A DNA stretch of 64,000 nucleotides from Siminovitchia terrae (lineage in GTDB: Bacteria; Bacillota; Bacilli; Bacillales; Bacillaceae_C). Under the pieces are notes generated by a model. It saw only the letters and a program-made list of their open reading frames with translations. It ran no database searches and was not told where the DNA came from. Below, in pieces: positions 8,520 to 17,157 of the stretch; the stretch's first letter is position 1, and every line of letters starts with the position of its first letter. A program made the position numbers and the translations under genes. The DNA is taken from positions 233,285-297,284 of the forward strand of contig NZ_QYTW02000003.1 of the NCBI RefSeq assembly GCF_003605405.2, written 5' to 3'.

Positions 8520-9860
8520 CTATGATCCTTTTTTTCTGAAAGAGGCTATAAAAAACCCGTCTCCGCCGAAATCCTGCGGGAAAATTTGCAATGAAAATTC
8601 ATCATCCTTCAGAGTGAGTGCTTCCGGCATTTGGAGAACATTCGGTTCAAATTCAGGGTGTTGTTCCAGAAAACTGGCGGCCGTTTCAACATTTTCCTCT
8701 TTATCGACAGTACATGTACTGAAGACAAGCAATCCGCCTTTTTTTACCAGCTTGGACGTTTCATGCAGAATATCCATCTGTACGCTTTTTAGTGCATAAA
8801 TATCTTCTTTGGTCTTTGAATATTTGATGTCAGGTTTCCTTCTCAATACGCCTAGCCCAGAACATGGGGCATCAACAAGGACTCTGTCAAATGACTCTGC
8901 TTCAAAGACCTCCCCTGCCCTCCGACTGTCCATGCTCTTGGCCTCCACATTCTCCAAATGGAGCCTATCGACCTGGTCCATTATCAGTTTCAGTTTGTGG
9001 GGATGGAGATCCAAGGCTGTCACTTGTCCTGTGTTATCAAGTATTTCTGCAATGTGAGTTGTCTTCCCTCCTGGAGCTGCGCATGCATCCAGTACTCGCA
9101 GATCGGGTTCAAGCTCCAAAGCATAAGCCACCAGCATGGAGCTTTCATCCTGGATCGTAAAGAGCCCTTCCTTATACGCTTTTGAACGCGCAAGGTTTCC
9201 TTCCACTGCCCGGATCGCGGTTGGCAGAAATGGACTCGGAATTGCTGTAATCCCCTCGTCCTCTAATCGTTTAATGACCTGGTCCCGGTGCGCGCGAGTC
9301 CCATTCACTCTGGCTGTCTGTACAGGGGCCAGGAGATTTTCTTCACACATTTTTTGGGTATGCTCAAAACCATACTGACTGATCCAGCGTTTGATCAACC
9401 ATTCAGGATGACTTGTTTCGATGGAAAGCCGAGCCGCTGGATCTTTTATTTCTTCAAGGGAGGGGATTCCCTCTCTTTGAACGGATCTTAATACCCCATT
9501 TACCAGTCCTGCTATCCCTTTATGGCCGCGCTTTTTTGCAATTTCAACCGCTTCATGGATGACTGCCCGGTCAGGTATTTTGTCAAGAAACACCATCTGA
9601 TAAACGGAGATCCTTAATAAAAGGCGAACCCAATGCTCCACTTTCTTTTTCAGGAAGGGAGCCAGATAATAATCAAGCGTCATTTTTCTTTGAATTGTAC
9701 CATAGCTGATTTCGGTTAACAGTGCCGCATCCGGTCCTGAAAACTGATGCTTTTTTATTGTTTCATTGAGAAGCAAGTTACTGTATGATTGATTCTTTTC
9801 AACCGCTTCAATGATATCCAGTGCTGCTTCTCTCACGTTCTTTTTATGTTTACTCATCAT
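8520..9860 (-). CDS. rsmB: 16S rRNA (cytosine-967-C5)-methyltransferase RsmB (Sun)
   Basis: The 446-residue protein joins an N-terminal NusB-like RNA-binding domain (residues about 1-140) to a Rossmann methyltransferase domain with the SAM loop [12 protein letters not shown], the [13 protein letters not shown] motif IV and the catalytic Cys in [12 protein letters not shown]. It makes m5C967 in 16S rRNA. The start overlaps the fmt stop by 11 bases (ATG at 9860 or 9857), indicating translational coupling. Confidence 0.95.
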   Translation of the reverse strand: MMSKHKKNVREAALDIIEAVEKNQSYSNLLLNETIKKHQFSGPDAALLTEISYGTIQRKMTLDYYLAPFLKKKVEHWVRLLLRISVYQMVFLDKIPDRAVIHEAVEIAKKRGHKGIAGLVNGVLRSVQREGIPSLEEIKDPAARLSIETSHPEWLIKRWISQYGFEHTQKMCEENLLAPVQTARVNGTRAHRDQVIKRLEDEGITAIPSPFLPTAIRAVEGNLARSKAYKEGLFTIQDESSMLVAYALELEPDLRVLDACAAPGGKTTHIAEILDNTGQVTALDLHPHKLKLIMDQVDRLHLENVEAKSMDSRRAGEVFEAESFDRVLVDAPCSGLGVLRRKPDIKYSKTKEDIYALKSVQMDILHETSKLVKKGGLLVFSTCTVDKEENVETAASFLEQHPEFEPNVLQMPEALTLKDDEFSLQIFPQDFGGDGFFIASFRKKGS

Positions 9861-10800
9861 AACCGCCCAATTTCAGCCCTGGTTCGATGAACGAGCCGGC
9901 TCCCGTTAAAAACTGGGCGGCGGCCATTCTTTTCTTGCCGGCAGGCTGAAGCTCCATAATCTTTATAGCTGTATCGTCCCCTGTAGAAACAGTGAACCCG
10001 TCTTTTTCGACTTGTACAATCGTTCCCGGTTCCTCAGCTTGTCCGGCCTGTTTTTGTGCTCCCCAAATTTTTACCACATCGTTGTTGAGTTTTGTATAGG
10101 CTACAGGCCAAGGTCGCAACCCGCGAATCTGATCATAGATTTCCTGCCCTGTCTTGTTCCAATCGATTTTCTCTTGTTCACGTTGAATATTCGAAGCAAA
10201 TGTGGCTAGTTCATCATTTTGTGGAATTCTTTCCGCTTCACCCAAGATTAGCTTTGGAACTGTTTCAGAAAGAAGCTTTGCGCCCGCCGAACTCAATTTA
10301 TCATGAAGAGAACCGACATCATCCTCATCTTCAATCGGGACTTCCACCTGACTAATCATATCCCCCGCATCCAATTTCTCAACCATATGCATAATGGTAA
10401 CGCCGGTTTTATCTTTCCCTTGTAAAATCGCATAGTGAATAGGCGCTCCTCCTCGAAGCTCAGGAAGGAGAGAAGCATGCACATTGATGCAACCAAGCTT
10501 TGGATAATCCAAAATTTCACTTGGCAAAATTTGTCCATAGGCTGCCGTAATGATCAAGTCAGGATCAATTGCCAATATTTTCTCCAATTCTTCAGCGGTA
10601 CGTATTTTTTCTGGCTGAAAAACAGGTATGCCAAGATTGACTGCTTCTACCTTTACAGGTGGAGGGGTCAGTACTTTTTTTCTTCCAACAGGGCGGTCAG
10701 GCTGTGTGACGACCGCTCTAACATCATATCCGTCATCAACAAGTTTTTTCAAAATGGGCACGGAAAAGTCAGGCGTGCCCATGAATATTACCTTTGTAAT
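9850..10800 (-). CDS. fmt: Methionyl-tRNA formyltransferase, apparent ATT start
   Basis: The protein has the formyltransferase core ([17 protein letters not shown] with Asn-His, KLDAGDMI with the catalytic Asp) and the C-terminal tRNA-binding domain. It formylates initiator Met-tRNA. The first ATG (10782) gives MGTPDFSV and would delete the first beta strand; homologues read [13 protein letters not shown]. In this sequence the codons before it read ITKVIF, and the frame closes at a TGA at 10807-10809, so no ATG, GTG or TTG exists upstream. ATT at 10798-10800, nine bases after GGAG, gives 316 residues, the expected length. It overlaps def by 13 bases. Confidence 0.9.
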   Translation of the reverse strand: MTKVIFMGTPDFSVPILKKLVDDGYDVRAVVTQPDRPVGRKKVLTPPPVKVEAVNLGIPVFQPEKIRTAEELEKILAIDPDLIITAAYGQILPSEILDYPKLGCINVHASLLPELRGGAPIHYAILQGKDKTGVTIMHMVEKLDAGDMISQVEVPIEDEDDVGSLHDKLSSAGAKLLSETVPKLILGEAERIPQNDELATFASNIQREQEKIDWNKTGQEIYDQIRGLRPWPVAYTKLNNDVVKIWGAQKQAGQAEEPGTIVQVEKDGFTVSTGDDTAIKIMELQPAGKKRMAAAQFLTGAGSFIEPGLKLGGYDE

Positions 10801-11291
10801 TGTTCTTCACTCCAATCCGCCAATTCCGATTCATTGACATACTCAACCACTTTCGTTGTAAAAAGAACCCCTTTTAAATGGTCGACTTCATGCTGGATGG
10901 CTCGCGCCAAATAGCCTTCCGCCTCCAGAATATATTCCTCGCCGTGCCGATCGCTTGCTTTGATTTTAACCATTTGTGCCCGGGGGACTCTTCCATAAAC
11001 ACCTGGAAAGCTCAAGCATCCTTCAACGTCAATAACAGTGCCTTTTTCCTCTAAAATTACCGGGTTGATCATTTCAAACAGTTCTGATTCTTCCCCTTCA
11101 CCAATATCTACTATGGCAATTTGGCGGGGAATGCCTACTTGCGGGGCCGCAAGGCCGACACCATCTTCAGCAATCATTGTGTTATACATATTATCTAACA
11201 AACAATGAAGATCCTTATCAAAGTTTTTCACCTGTTCACATTTCGTTTCAAGAATTTCATTTGGGTGATGAACAATGGGAAGTATAGGCAA
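10788..11291 (-). CDS. def: Peptide deformylase
   Basis: The 167-residue metalloenzyme has all three motifs: [21 protein letters not shown] with the metal-binding Cys, and [12 protein letters not shown] with the HExDH metal and catalytic site. It removes the formyl group that Fmt adds, so the coupling with fmt (overlap of 13 bases) is functionally sensible. It follows priA by about 20 bases. Confidence 0.95.
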   Translation of the reverse strand: MPILPIVHHPNEILETKCEQVKNFDKDLHCLLDNMYNTMIAEDGVGLAAPQVGIPRQIAIVDIGEGEESELFEMINPVILEEKGTVIDVEGCLSFPGVYGRVPRAQMVKIKASDRHGEEYILEAEGYLARAIQHEVDHLKGVLFTTKVVEYVNESELADWSEEQLQR

Positions 11292-11313
11292 AGTTGTCCC
11301 TTCTTTCTATTCG

Positions 11314-13716
11314 CTACATCATGTTATATGGATTTATATCAATCGTGATGGATAATCCGTCTCGAGAAGCTTGCGGATTATAATGTTCCAGTATTTTTCT
11401 CAATGCTGAAAAAAGGTTTGGTTCACGTTTGTATTTTATCAGACATTGATAACGATATCTATTATTGATCTTTGGTATAGGTGAAGCAACAGGTCCCAAC
11501 AGAATCGCTTCTCTGGAGACATTTGACTTCAGGAAATTTGAGATTTTCTCGGTAACGGTCACCGCCTGCAGCAAGTCCTCATGAATAACGGTCACGAGCG
11601 CCAAGTAATAAAAGGGCGGGTAAGAACCGATCTTTCTCATTGACATCTCTTCGTTGTAAAAACGTTGGTAATCCTGCATGGCCGCCAATTGAATGCTATA
11701 ATGTTCGGGAGTATACGTTTGAACAACCACTTCTCCTAACAGTTCATGCCTTCCCGCCCTTCCGCTAACCTGAGTAAGAAGCTGAAAAGTTTTTTCTGCA
11801 GCCCGGAAATCCGGCAAATGGAGCATCGTATCTGCACTAAGCACTCCTACAAGAGTGATATTCGGAAAGTCTAGGCCTTTGGCAATCATTTGTGTACCTA
11901 GTAATATGTCAGCTTTACCAGATTGAAAGTGTTCAAGAATCCGCTCATGTGCCCCTTTTCTAGTCGTTGTATCCACGTCCATCCTAACGATCCTTGCCTC
12001 AGGAAGCAGCTTTACTAGCTCTTCCTCAACCTTTTGCGTACCCATCCCGAAATATCTGATATGATTGCTGCTGCACTCGGGGCATTCTGTTGGAACGCCT
12101 GTCTGGAAACCGCAATAGTGGCACTTCATTTCACTGGATGAACGGTGATAGGTCATGGAGATATCGCAATGAGGGCATTGCATGACATACCCGCAATCCC
12201 TGCACATGATGAAAGTGGAATGGCCCCGCCGATTCAGGAAAAGGACAGTCTGCTCCTCTTTCTGAAGACGGTCCTTAATCTTTTCAAACAGCTCTGTTGA
12301 GAACATCGACCGGTTCCCGCCCCGGAGTTCCTCTCTCATATCAACAACTGATACAGGCGGCATTCCTCTGTCATTCATCCTTTTTGAAAGGGTGAGTAAA
12401 TGATATACCCCTTTTTGAGCTCTCGCAAATGACTCAAGCGAAGGTGTGGCACTGCCCAAAATAACCGGACAACGATGGTATTCCCCTCTTTTGATGGCAA
12501 CTTCCCGTGCATGATATCTCGGTATCTCTTCCTGTTTATAACTAGACTCATGCTCTTCATCGATAATGATAATGCCCAAGTGTTCAAAAGGTGCAAAAAC
12601 CGCAGACCTTGCACCGACAACCACCTTTACTTCCTTCTTTTGAATCTTTCTCCACTCATCATATTGCTCTCCTATTGAAAGCCTGCTATGCAGAACGGCA
12701 ACATCGCTTCCGAATCTTCCCTTGAACCGTTCAACCATCTGGGGAGTTAATGCGATTTCAGGAACAAGGACAATCGCTTCTTTTCCCTGTTTAATCACTT
12801 CCTGGATCGCTTGGAGATAAACTTCTGTTTTCCCACTTCCAGTTACACCATATAGCAGAAATGTCTCATGAGACTGATGCTCAATAGAATGCAAAATCGG
12901 CTTCATCGCAGCTTGCTGTTCCTTTGTGAGCGGGAGAGGGCTTGTTCTTTCAAAGTTCTTATGCTCATAGGGATCGCGGTATTCCTCCACCATATGCTCC
13001 GAAAGAACACCCTTTTTGATCAGAGCCTTTATGGTAGATGCTGGAACCTCAGCTTTCTTGGCTAAATCAGCCGCTTCAATCATACCCTGATTTGATTTTA
13101 ACAAGTGATATACAAGCTTTTTTTGGTTGAAGGCATTAGAGGGAAGTGCTTGAAGCATCTCCTCCATTTCATCTTTCCGCACTATCGGTTCAACGACCCT
13201 TTTCAACTTTTTCCTTGCCCTGTCTTTCACAAAATAAATCACTTCGGCGTTGCCGCTTTGAATTTCTTTATACAGTGCTGGAAGGAGGTTCCGTTTTTCA
13301 GCTTCCTTCCATGAAATCTCCTGCTTGTTCTTAAGTAATTCCTCAAGAAGCAGAGGTGCGCCGTCTTTTTTTCTGATCATTTTTTCATATTTGGCTTTCA
13401 TAGCAACTGGGAGCATCGCATGAAAAACAGATACTTTGTAAGATATGGTTTCCCGAGCCATCCAGTCTCCTAGTTGAAGCAGTTCTTCATTCAAAACAGG
13501 AGTCAGATCCAGCGGCTGGATAATATCCTTTATTTTTCCTATATCTGTATGATCAATCAACCTAATGACAAAGCCCTGTATGGACCTCGGACCGAACGGA
13601 ACAGCAACGCGCATTCCCGGTTGAATCATGCCATCCCACTTTTTCGGAATTCTATAATCGAATACCTTGTCTGTTCCCAAAGAAGGGACATCAACAATGA
13701 CCTGTGCTATCGTCAT
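11314..13716 (-). CDS. priA: Primosomal replication restart helicase PriA
   Basis: The 800-residue helicase has the N-terminal 3-prime DNA-binding domain, a winged-helix region, the Walker A sequence GVTGSGKTEVYLQ, a DEEH box (IIIIDEEHESSY), and a zinc-binding insertion with eight cysteines between about 520 and 565 (CRDCGYVMQCPHC ... CHYCG ... CPECS), then helicase motifs V-VI. It reloads the replisome at stalled forks. It overlaps the coaBC stop by four bases. Confidence 0.96.
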   Translation of the reverse strand: MTIAQVIVDVPSLGTDKVFDYRIPKKWDGMIQPGMRVAVPFGPRSIQGFVIRLIDHTDIGKIKDIIQPLDLTPVLNEELLQLGDWMARETISYKVSVFHAMLPVAMKAKYEKMIRKKDGAPLLLEELLKNKQEISWKEAEKRNLLPALYKEIQSGNAEVIYFVKDRARKKLKRVVEPIVRKDEMEEMLQALPSNAFNQKKLVYHLLKSNQGMIEAADLAKKAEVPASTIKALIKKGVLSEHMVEEYRDPYEHKNFERTSPLPLTKEQQAAMKPILHSIEHQSHETFLLYGVTGSGKTEVYLQAIQEVIKQGKEAIVLVPEIALTPQMVERFKGRFGSDVAVLHSRLSIGEQYDEWRKIQKKEVKVVVGARSAVFAPFEHLGIIIIDEEHESSYKQEEIPRYHAREVAIKRGEYHRCPVILGSATPSLESFARAQKGVYHLLTLSKRMNDRGMPPVSVVDMREELRGGNRSMFSTELFEKIKDRLQKEEQTVLFLNRRGHSTFIMCRDCGYVMQCPHCDISMTYHRSSSEMKCHYCGFQTGVPTECPECSSNHIRYFGMGTQKVEEELVKLLPEARIVRMDVDTTTRKGAHERILEHFQSGKADILLGTQMIAKGLDFPNITLVGVLSADTMLHLPDFRAAEKTFQLLTQVSGRAGRHELLGEVVVQTYTPEHYSIQLAAMQDYQRFYNEEMSMRKIGSYPPFYYLALVTVIHEDLLQAVTVTEKISNFLKSNVSREAILLGPVASPIPKINNRYRYQCLIKYKREPNLFSALRKILEHYNPQASRDGLSITIDINPYNMM

Positions 13717-14918
13717 AAACGGTGATCATCCCCCAACTTTTCCGAAATCTCCAATAGAATCCTTCTTGCTGTTTCCTTTTTGCTCAACAGCGGAAGCGGA
13801 GTGCTCGAAAGATCCTTATGAAAAATCGTCACGATATTCGTGTCCCCTGCAAACCCTGCCCCCTCTTTCGTTACATTGTTTGCCACGATCATATCCGCAT
13901 TTTTTCTGATCAGCTTGTCCCTGGCATACTCTTCCATATTGTCAGTTTCCGCTGCAAACCCAACGAGAAATTGGTGCTTTTTCTTTTTTCCCAGCTCTAA
14001 TAAGATGTCCTTCGTCCTTTCCATTTCAATGGCTACATTCCCCGGCTGCTTTTTCATCTTTGAATCAAACACCTGCTTGGGTCTGTAATCTGCAACTGCA
14101 GCACTCTTGATAATCACATCGGATTGATCCAGATTGGCCATAACCTCATCGTACATATCCGCTGCACTTTCAACATGAATCACTTTGACTCCCTTAGGGT
14201 CCGGCAGTGCATTTGTCCCTGAAATCAATAAAACATCAGCTCCTAATAAAGCTGCCTGCTCAGCCAGAGCATACCCCATTTTGCCGCTGGATCTATTGGT
14301 GAAATATCGAACAGGATCGATTTTCTCTTTTGTCGGTCCTGCTGTAATTAAAAATGTCTTGCCTTTAAATAACAATTCCGTTTCAAAATGGCCTTTTACC
14401 CTTTCCAATATTTTTTCTGGTTCTTCCAGTCTCCCTTTTCCGACATAGCCGCAGGCCAAATACCCTTCTCCTGGCTCAATGAAGTTACAGCCCATCTGCA
14501 ACAGTATGTCAATATTCCTTTTGACGGCCGGATGGCTGTACATATGGACATTCATGGCTGGAGCGATCCAAACAGGGGCAGTCGATGCCAGCAATGTGGT
14601 GGTGATCATGTTATCGGCTATCCCGCTTGCCAGCTTGCCAATTGTGTTAGCCGTTGCTGGTGCCACCAAAATCAGGTCAGCCCAATCAGCAAGATCTATA
14701 TGAGCAATCACCTCAGGATCATTTTCGATAAAGGTATCTATATAAACTTCATTCCTTGATAAGGCCTGAAACGTCAGAGGAGTGACAAACTTTCTTGCAG
14801 AATCACTCATCATCACTTTCACATTAAAGCCTGACTGTACAAGCTTGCTTGTCAAATCAGCCGCTTTATAGACCGCAATGCCTCCTGTGATACATAATAA
14901 AATATTCTTTTTCGCCAC
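13713..14918 (-). CDS. coaBC: Bifunctional phosphopantothenoylcysteine decarboxylase / phosphopantothenate-cysteine ligase
   Basis: The N-terminal flavoprotein domain CoaC has GGIAVYKAADLTSKL, the PATANTIGK region, the substrate clamp ACGYVGKGRLEEP and PAMNVHMYSHPA. The C-terminal CoaB domain starts near 185 (LITAGPTKEKIDPVRYFTNRSSGKMG). Together they make 4-phosphopantetheine for coenzyme A. I prefer a GTG start at 14918 (AAGGGGATATTGACT before it), giving KKNILLC as in relatives; the ATG at 14939 has no ribosome binding site. Confidence 0.94.
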   Translation of the reverse strand: MAKKNILLCITGGIAVYKAADLTSKLVQSGFNVKVMMSDSARKFVTPLTFQALSRNEVYIDTFIENDPEVIAHIDLADWADLILVAPATANTIGKLASGIADNMITTTLLASTAPVWIAPAMNVHMYSHPAVKRNIDILLQMGCNFIEPGEGYLACGYVGKGRLEEPEKILERVKGHFETELLFKGKTFLITAGPTKEKIDPVRYFTNRSSGKMGYALAEQAALLGADVLLISGTNALPDPKGVKVIHVESAADMYDEVMANLDQSDVIIKSAAVADYRPKQVFDSKMKKQPGNVAIEMERTKDILLELGKKKKHQFLVGFAAETDNMEEYARDKLIRKNADMIVANNVTKEGAGFAGDTNIVTIFHKDLSSTPLPLLSKKETARRILLEISEKLGDDHRL

Positions 14919-14999
14919 AGTCAATATCCCCTTTTTCATACTAGTTCGTTCAACTCTTTTAATTTCTATTATGAATGATTTCCGTTCCTTATAAAAGAA

Positions 15000-15030
15000 A
15001 AAACAACCTATCTTGTCGACAGGTTGAATT
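15000..15030 (-). terminator. Intrinsic terminator downstream of rpoZ
   Basis: On the minus strand CAACCT/AGGTTG closes a hairpin followed by GTTTTTTC. It lies between the rpoZ stop and coaBC, so it may separate gmk-rpoZ from coaBC-priA or act as a partial terminator. Confidence 0.6.
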
Positions 15031-15040
15031 TGTTGAATGA

Positions 15041-15277
15041 TTATGCCAAATCTTCTTTGATTTCATCTTCAGGCTCATCGCTTGCCAATTCTTTCATTAC
15101 CAAGACACCGCTATGGATCTCTTCCAGCGATTTTCCGACAAACTTATGTGATTTGTACTTTTCAAGCTGCGGATTATTCTCTTCCTGCAACTTGCGCGCC
15201 CGTTTGGCAGCAATCGTCACAAGCGAGTATTTTGAATCAATGACATTCATTAATTTATCAATAGAAGGATATAACAT
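15041..15277 (-). CDS. rpoZ: DNA-directed RNA polymerase omega subunit
   Basis: The 78-residue protein begins [28 protein letters not shown], the omega signature that packs against the beta-prime C-terminus. The C-terminal acidic tail ([10 protein letters not shown]) is slightly longer than in B. subtilis. Its GAGGTGA ribosome binding site lies at the end of gmk, and the genes are six bases apart. Confidence 0.94.
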   Translation of the reverse strand: MLYPSIDKLMNVIDSKYSLVTIAAKRARKLQEENNPQLEKYKSHKFVGKSLEEIHSGVLVMKELASDEPEDEIKEDLA

Positions 15278-15283
15278 GCTATT

Positions 15284-15892
<609 letters not shown>

Positions 15893-15901
15893 CTAACAAT
15901 C

Positions 15902-16159
15902 CTACCCTTCTTCCTGGCCATTCGATATTAAACGTTGAGCAACCGTTTCAGGCTGCACCGCTGAAAGAATGACGTGTTCACTATCCATGATAATAACTGC
16001 ACGCGTCCTTCTTCCATAAGTGGCGTCTATCAACACTGCACGCTCTCTGGCATCCTGAATCATTCTTTTGATTGGGGCAGACTCAGGGCTCACAATGGAT
16101 ATGATACGGTTTGCAGAAACAATATTTCCAAATCCTATATTTAAGAGCTGTATCGACAT
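15902..16159 (-). CDS. remA: Extracellular matrix regulator RemA (YlzA, DUF370)
   Basis: The 85-residue protein begins [19 protein letters not shown] and carries the conserved [30 protein letters not shown] block. RemA is a DNA-binding protein that activates biofilm matrix and osmoprotection genes in B. subtilis. A GGAGGAGCAGC site precedes the ATG at 16159. It sits between yloC and gmk as expected. Confidence 0.94.
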   Translation of the reverse strand: MSIQLLNIGFGNIVSANRIISIVSPESAPIKRMIQDARERAVLIDATYGRRTRAVIIMDSEHVILSAVQPETVAQRLISNGQEEG

Positions 16160-16200
16160 GCTGCTCCTCCAGTCAACTTAGGCTGCTAAGCCTTATTCAT

Positions 16201-17076
16201 TCACTCAATATTTTGTACCTGTTCACGCAACTTTTCAATCAACACTTTCATTTCAACCGCTATAATGGCAATGTTTGAATCACTCGCTTTGGAACCGATC
16301 GTATTCACTTCCCGATTCATTTCTTGTATGATGAAATCCATTTTTCTTCCAATTGGTCCACTCGCAAGAAACGCTTCCCTAAATTGGGATATGTGGCTTA
16401 TAAGTCTTGCCATTTCTTCACTTATATCGGCCTTTTCAGCAAAGATTGCAGCTTCGGAAACAATCCTTGCTTCATCTATTTTGTCCCTAATCATTTCAGA
16501 TAATTTGGTTTGAAGCCTTTCAAAATATGTTTTTTGAACTAATGGGGAAAGTTCCTTTATCCTCTTAACAAGTTCTTCCAAGGAGTTTATGTAGGTTTCC
16601 AATTCAATTGATAATGAGTTGCCTTCCGTTTCCCGCATTTTCAATACTTGGCAGGATGCATCATCGGCAGCACTCAATAATAAAGAAAAAACATCGCCAT
16701 CAATATCGCCTGTTTCTCCAACCATGATGGCGCCTTCCATCCGCAGCAAGTCTGATAACACTGCTTCTTCGGGCAATTGATATCTCTTCTTTGCTTCCTT
16801 TATAAAATGATAATAACTGTCCATCAAATTCCAGTCAATATGCAATTCTTTGGTTGGTGAGATGTTACCTGACAATTTGACATTCAGTTCAACCCGCCCT
16901 CTGTTAAATTGCTTGCTGAGCCGGTTCCGAAGCGGGATTTCAGCTTGGGAAAGCTGTGGAGGCATTTTTATGTGGAATTCGCGGAAGCGATGGTTTACAG
17001 TTTTGATTTCGACCTGCACCATACATTTTTCTGTCTGTTTAACGCACCGTCCAAAACCGGTCATGCTCATTACCAT
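16201..17076 (-). CDS. yloC: YicC/YloC family endoribonuclease
   Basis: From the ATG at 17076, which follows ACGGGGTGACTC, the protein has 291 residues, exactly the B. subtilis YloC length. It begins MVMSMTGFGRCVKQTEKC, has VEIKTVNHRFREFHIKMP in the N-terminal domain, and ends with the DUF1732 block GRKMDFIIQEMNREVNTIGSKASD. Family members were recently shown to be endoribonucleases. It heads the yloC-remA-gmk-rpoZ group. Confidence 0.93.
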   Translation of the reverse strand: MVMSMTGFGRCVKQTEKCMVQVEIKTVNHRFREFHIKMPPQLSQAEIPLRNRLSKQFNRGRVELNVKLSGNISPTKELHIDWNLMDSYYHFIKEAKKRYQLPEEAVLSDLLRMEGAIMVGETGDIDGDVFSLLLSAADDASCQVLKMRETEGNSLSIELETYINSLEELVKRIKELSPLVQKTYFERLQTKLSEMIRDKIDEARIVSEAAIFAEKADISEEMARLISHISQFREAFLASGPIGRKMDFIIQEMNREVNTIGSKASDSNIAIIAVEMKVLIEKLREQVQNIE

Positions 17077-17144
17077 ATGAGTCACCCCGTTTACGTCACT
17101 ATTGAATGAAGAAAAAGGCAATAGATTCCTCTATCACCTTGTTG

Positions 17145-17150
17145 ATTATA
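17145..17150 (-). promoter_or_regulatory. Extended -10 SigA promoter for yloC
   Basis: On the minus strand TGTTATAAT forms an extended -10 (TGnTATAAT) about 70 bases before the yloC start. No good -35 hexamer is seen at 16-18 bases, which is usual for extended -10 promoters. Confidence 0.5.
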
Positions 17151-17157
17151 ACATACA

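Noticed and set aside
8344..8799. 151-codon plus-strand frame
   Set aside because: Shadow of prpC and rsmB; no ribosome binding site and no recognisable domain.
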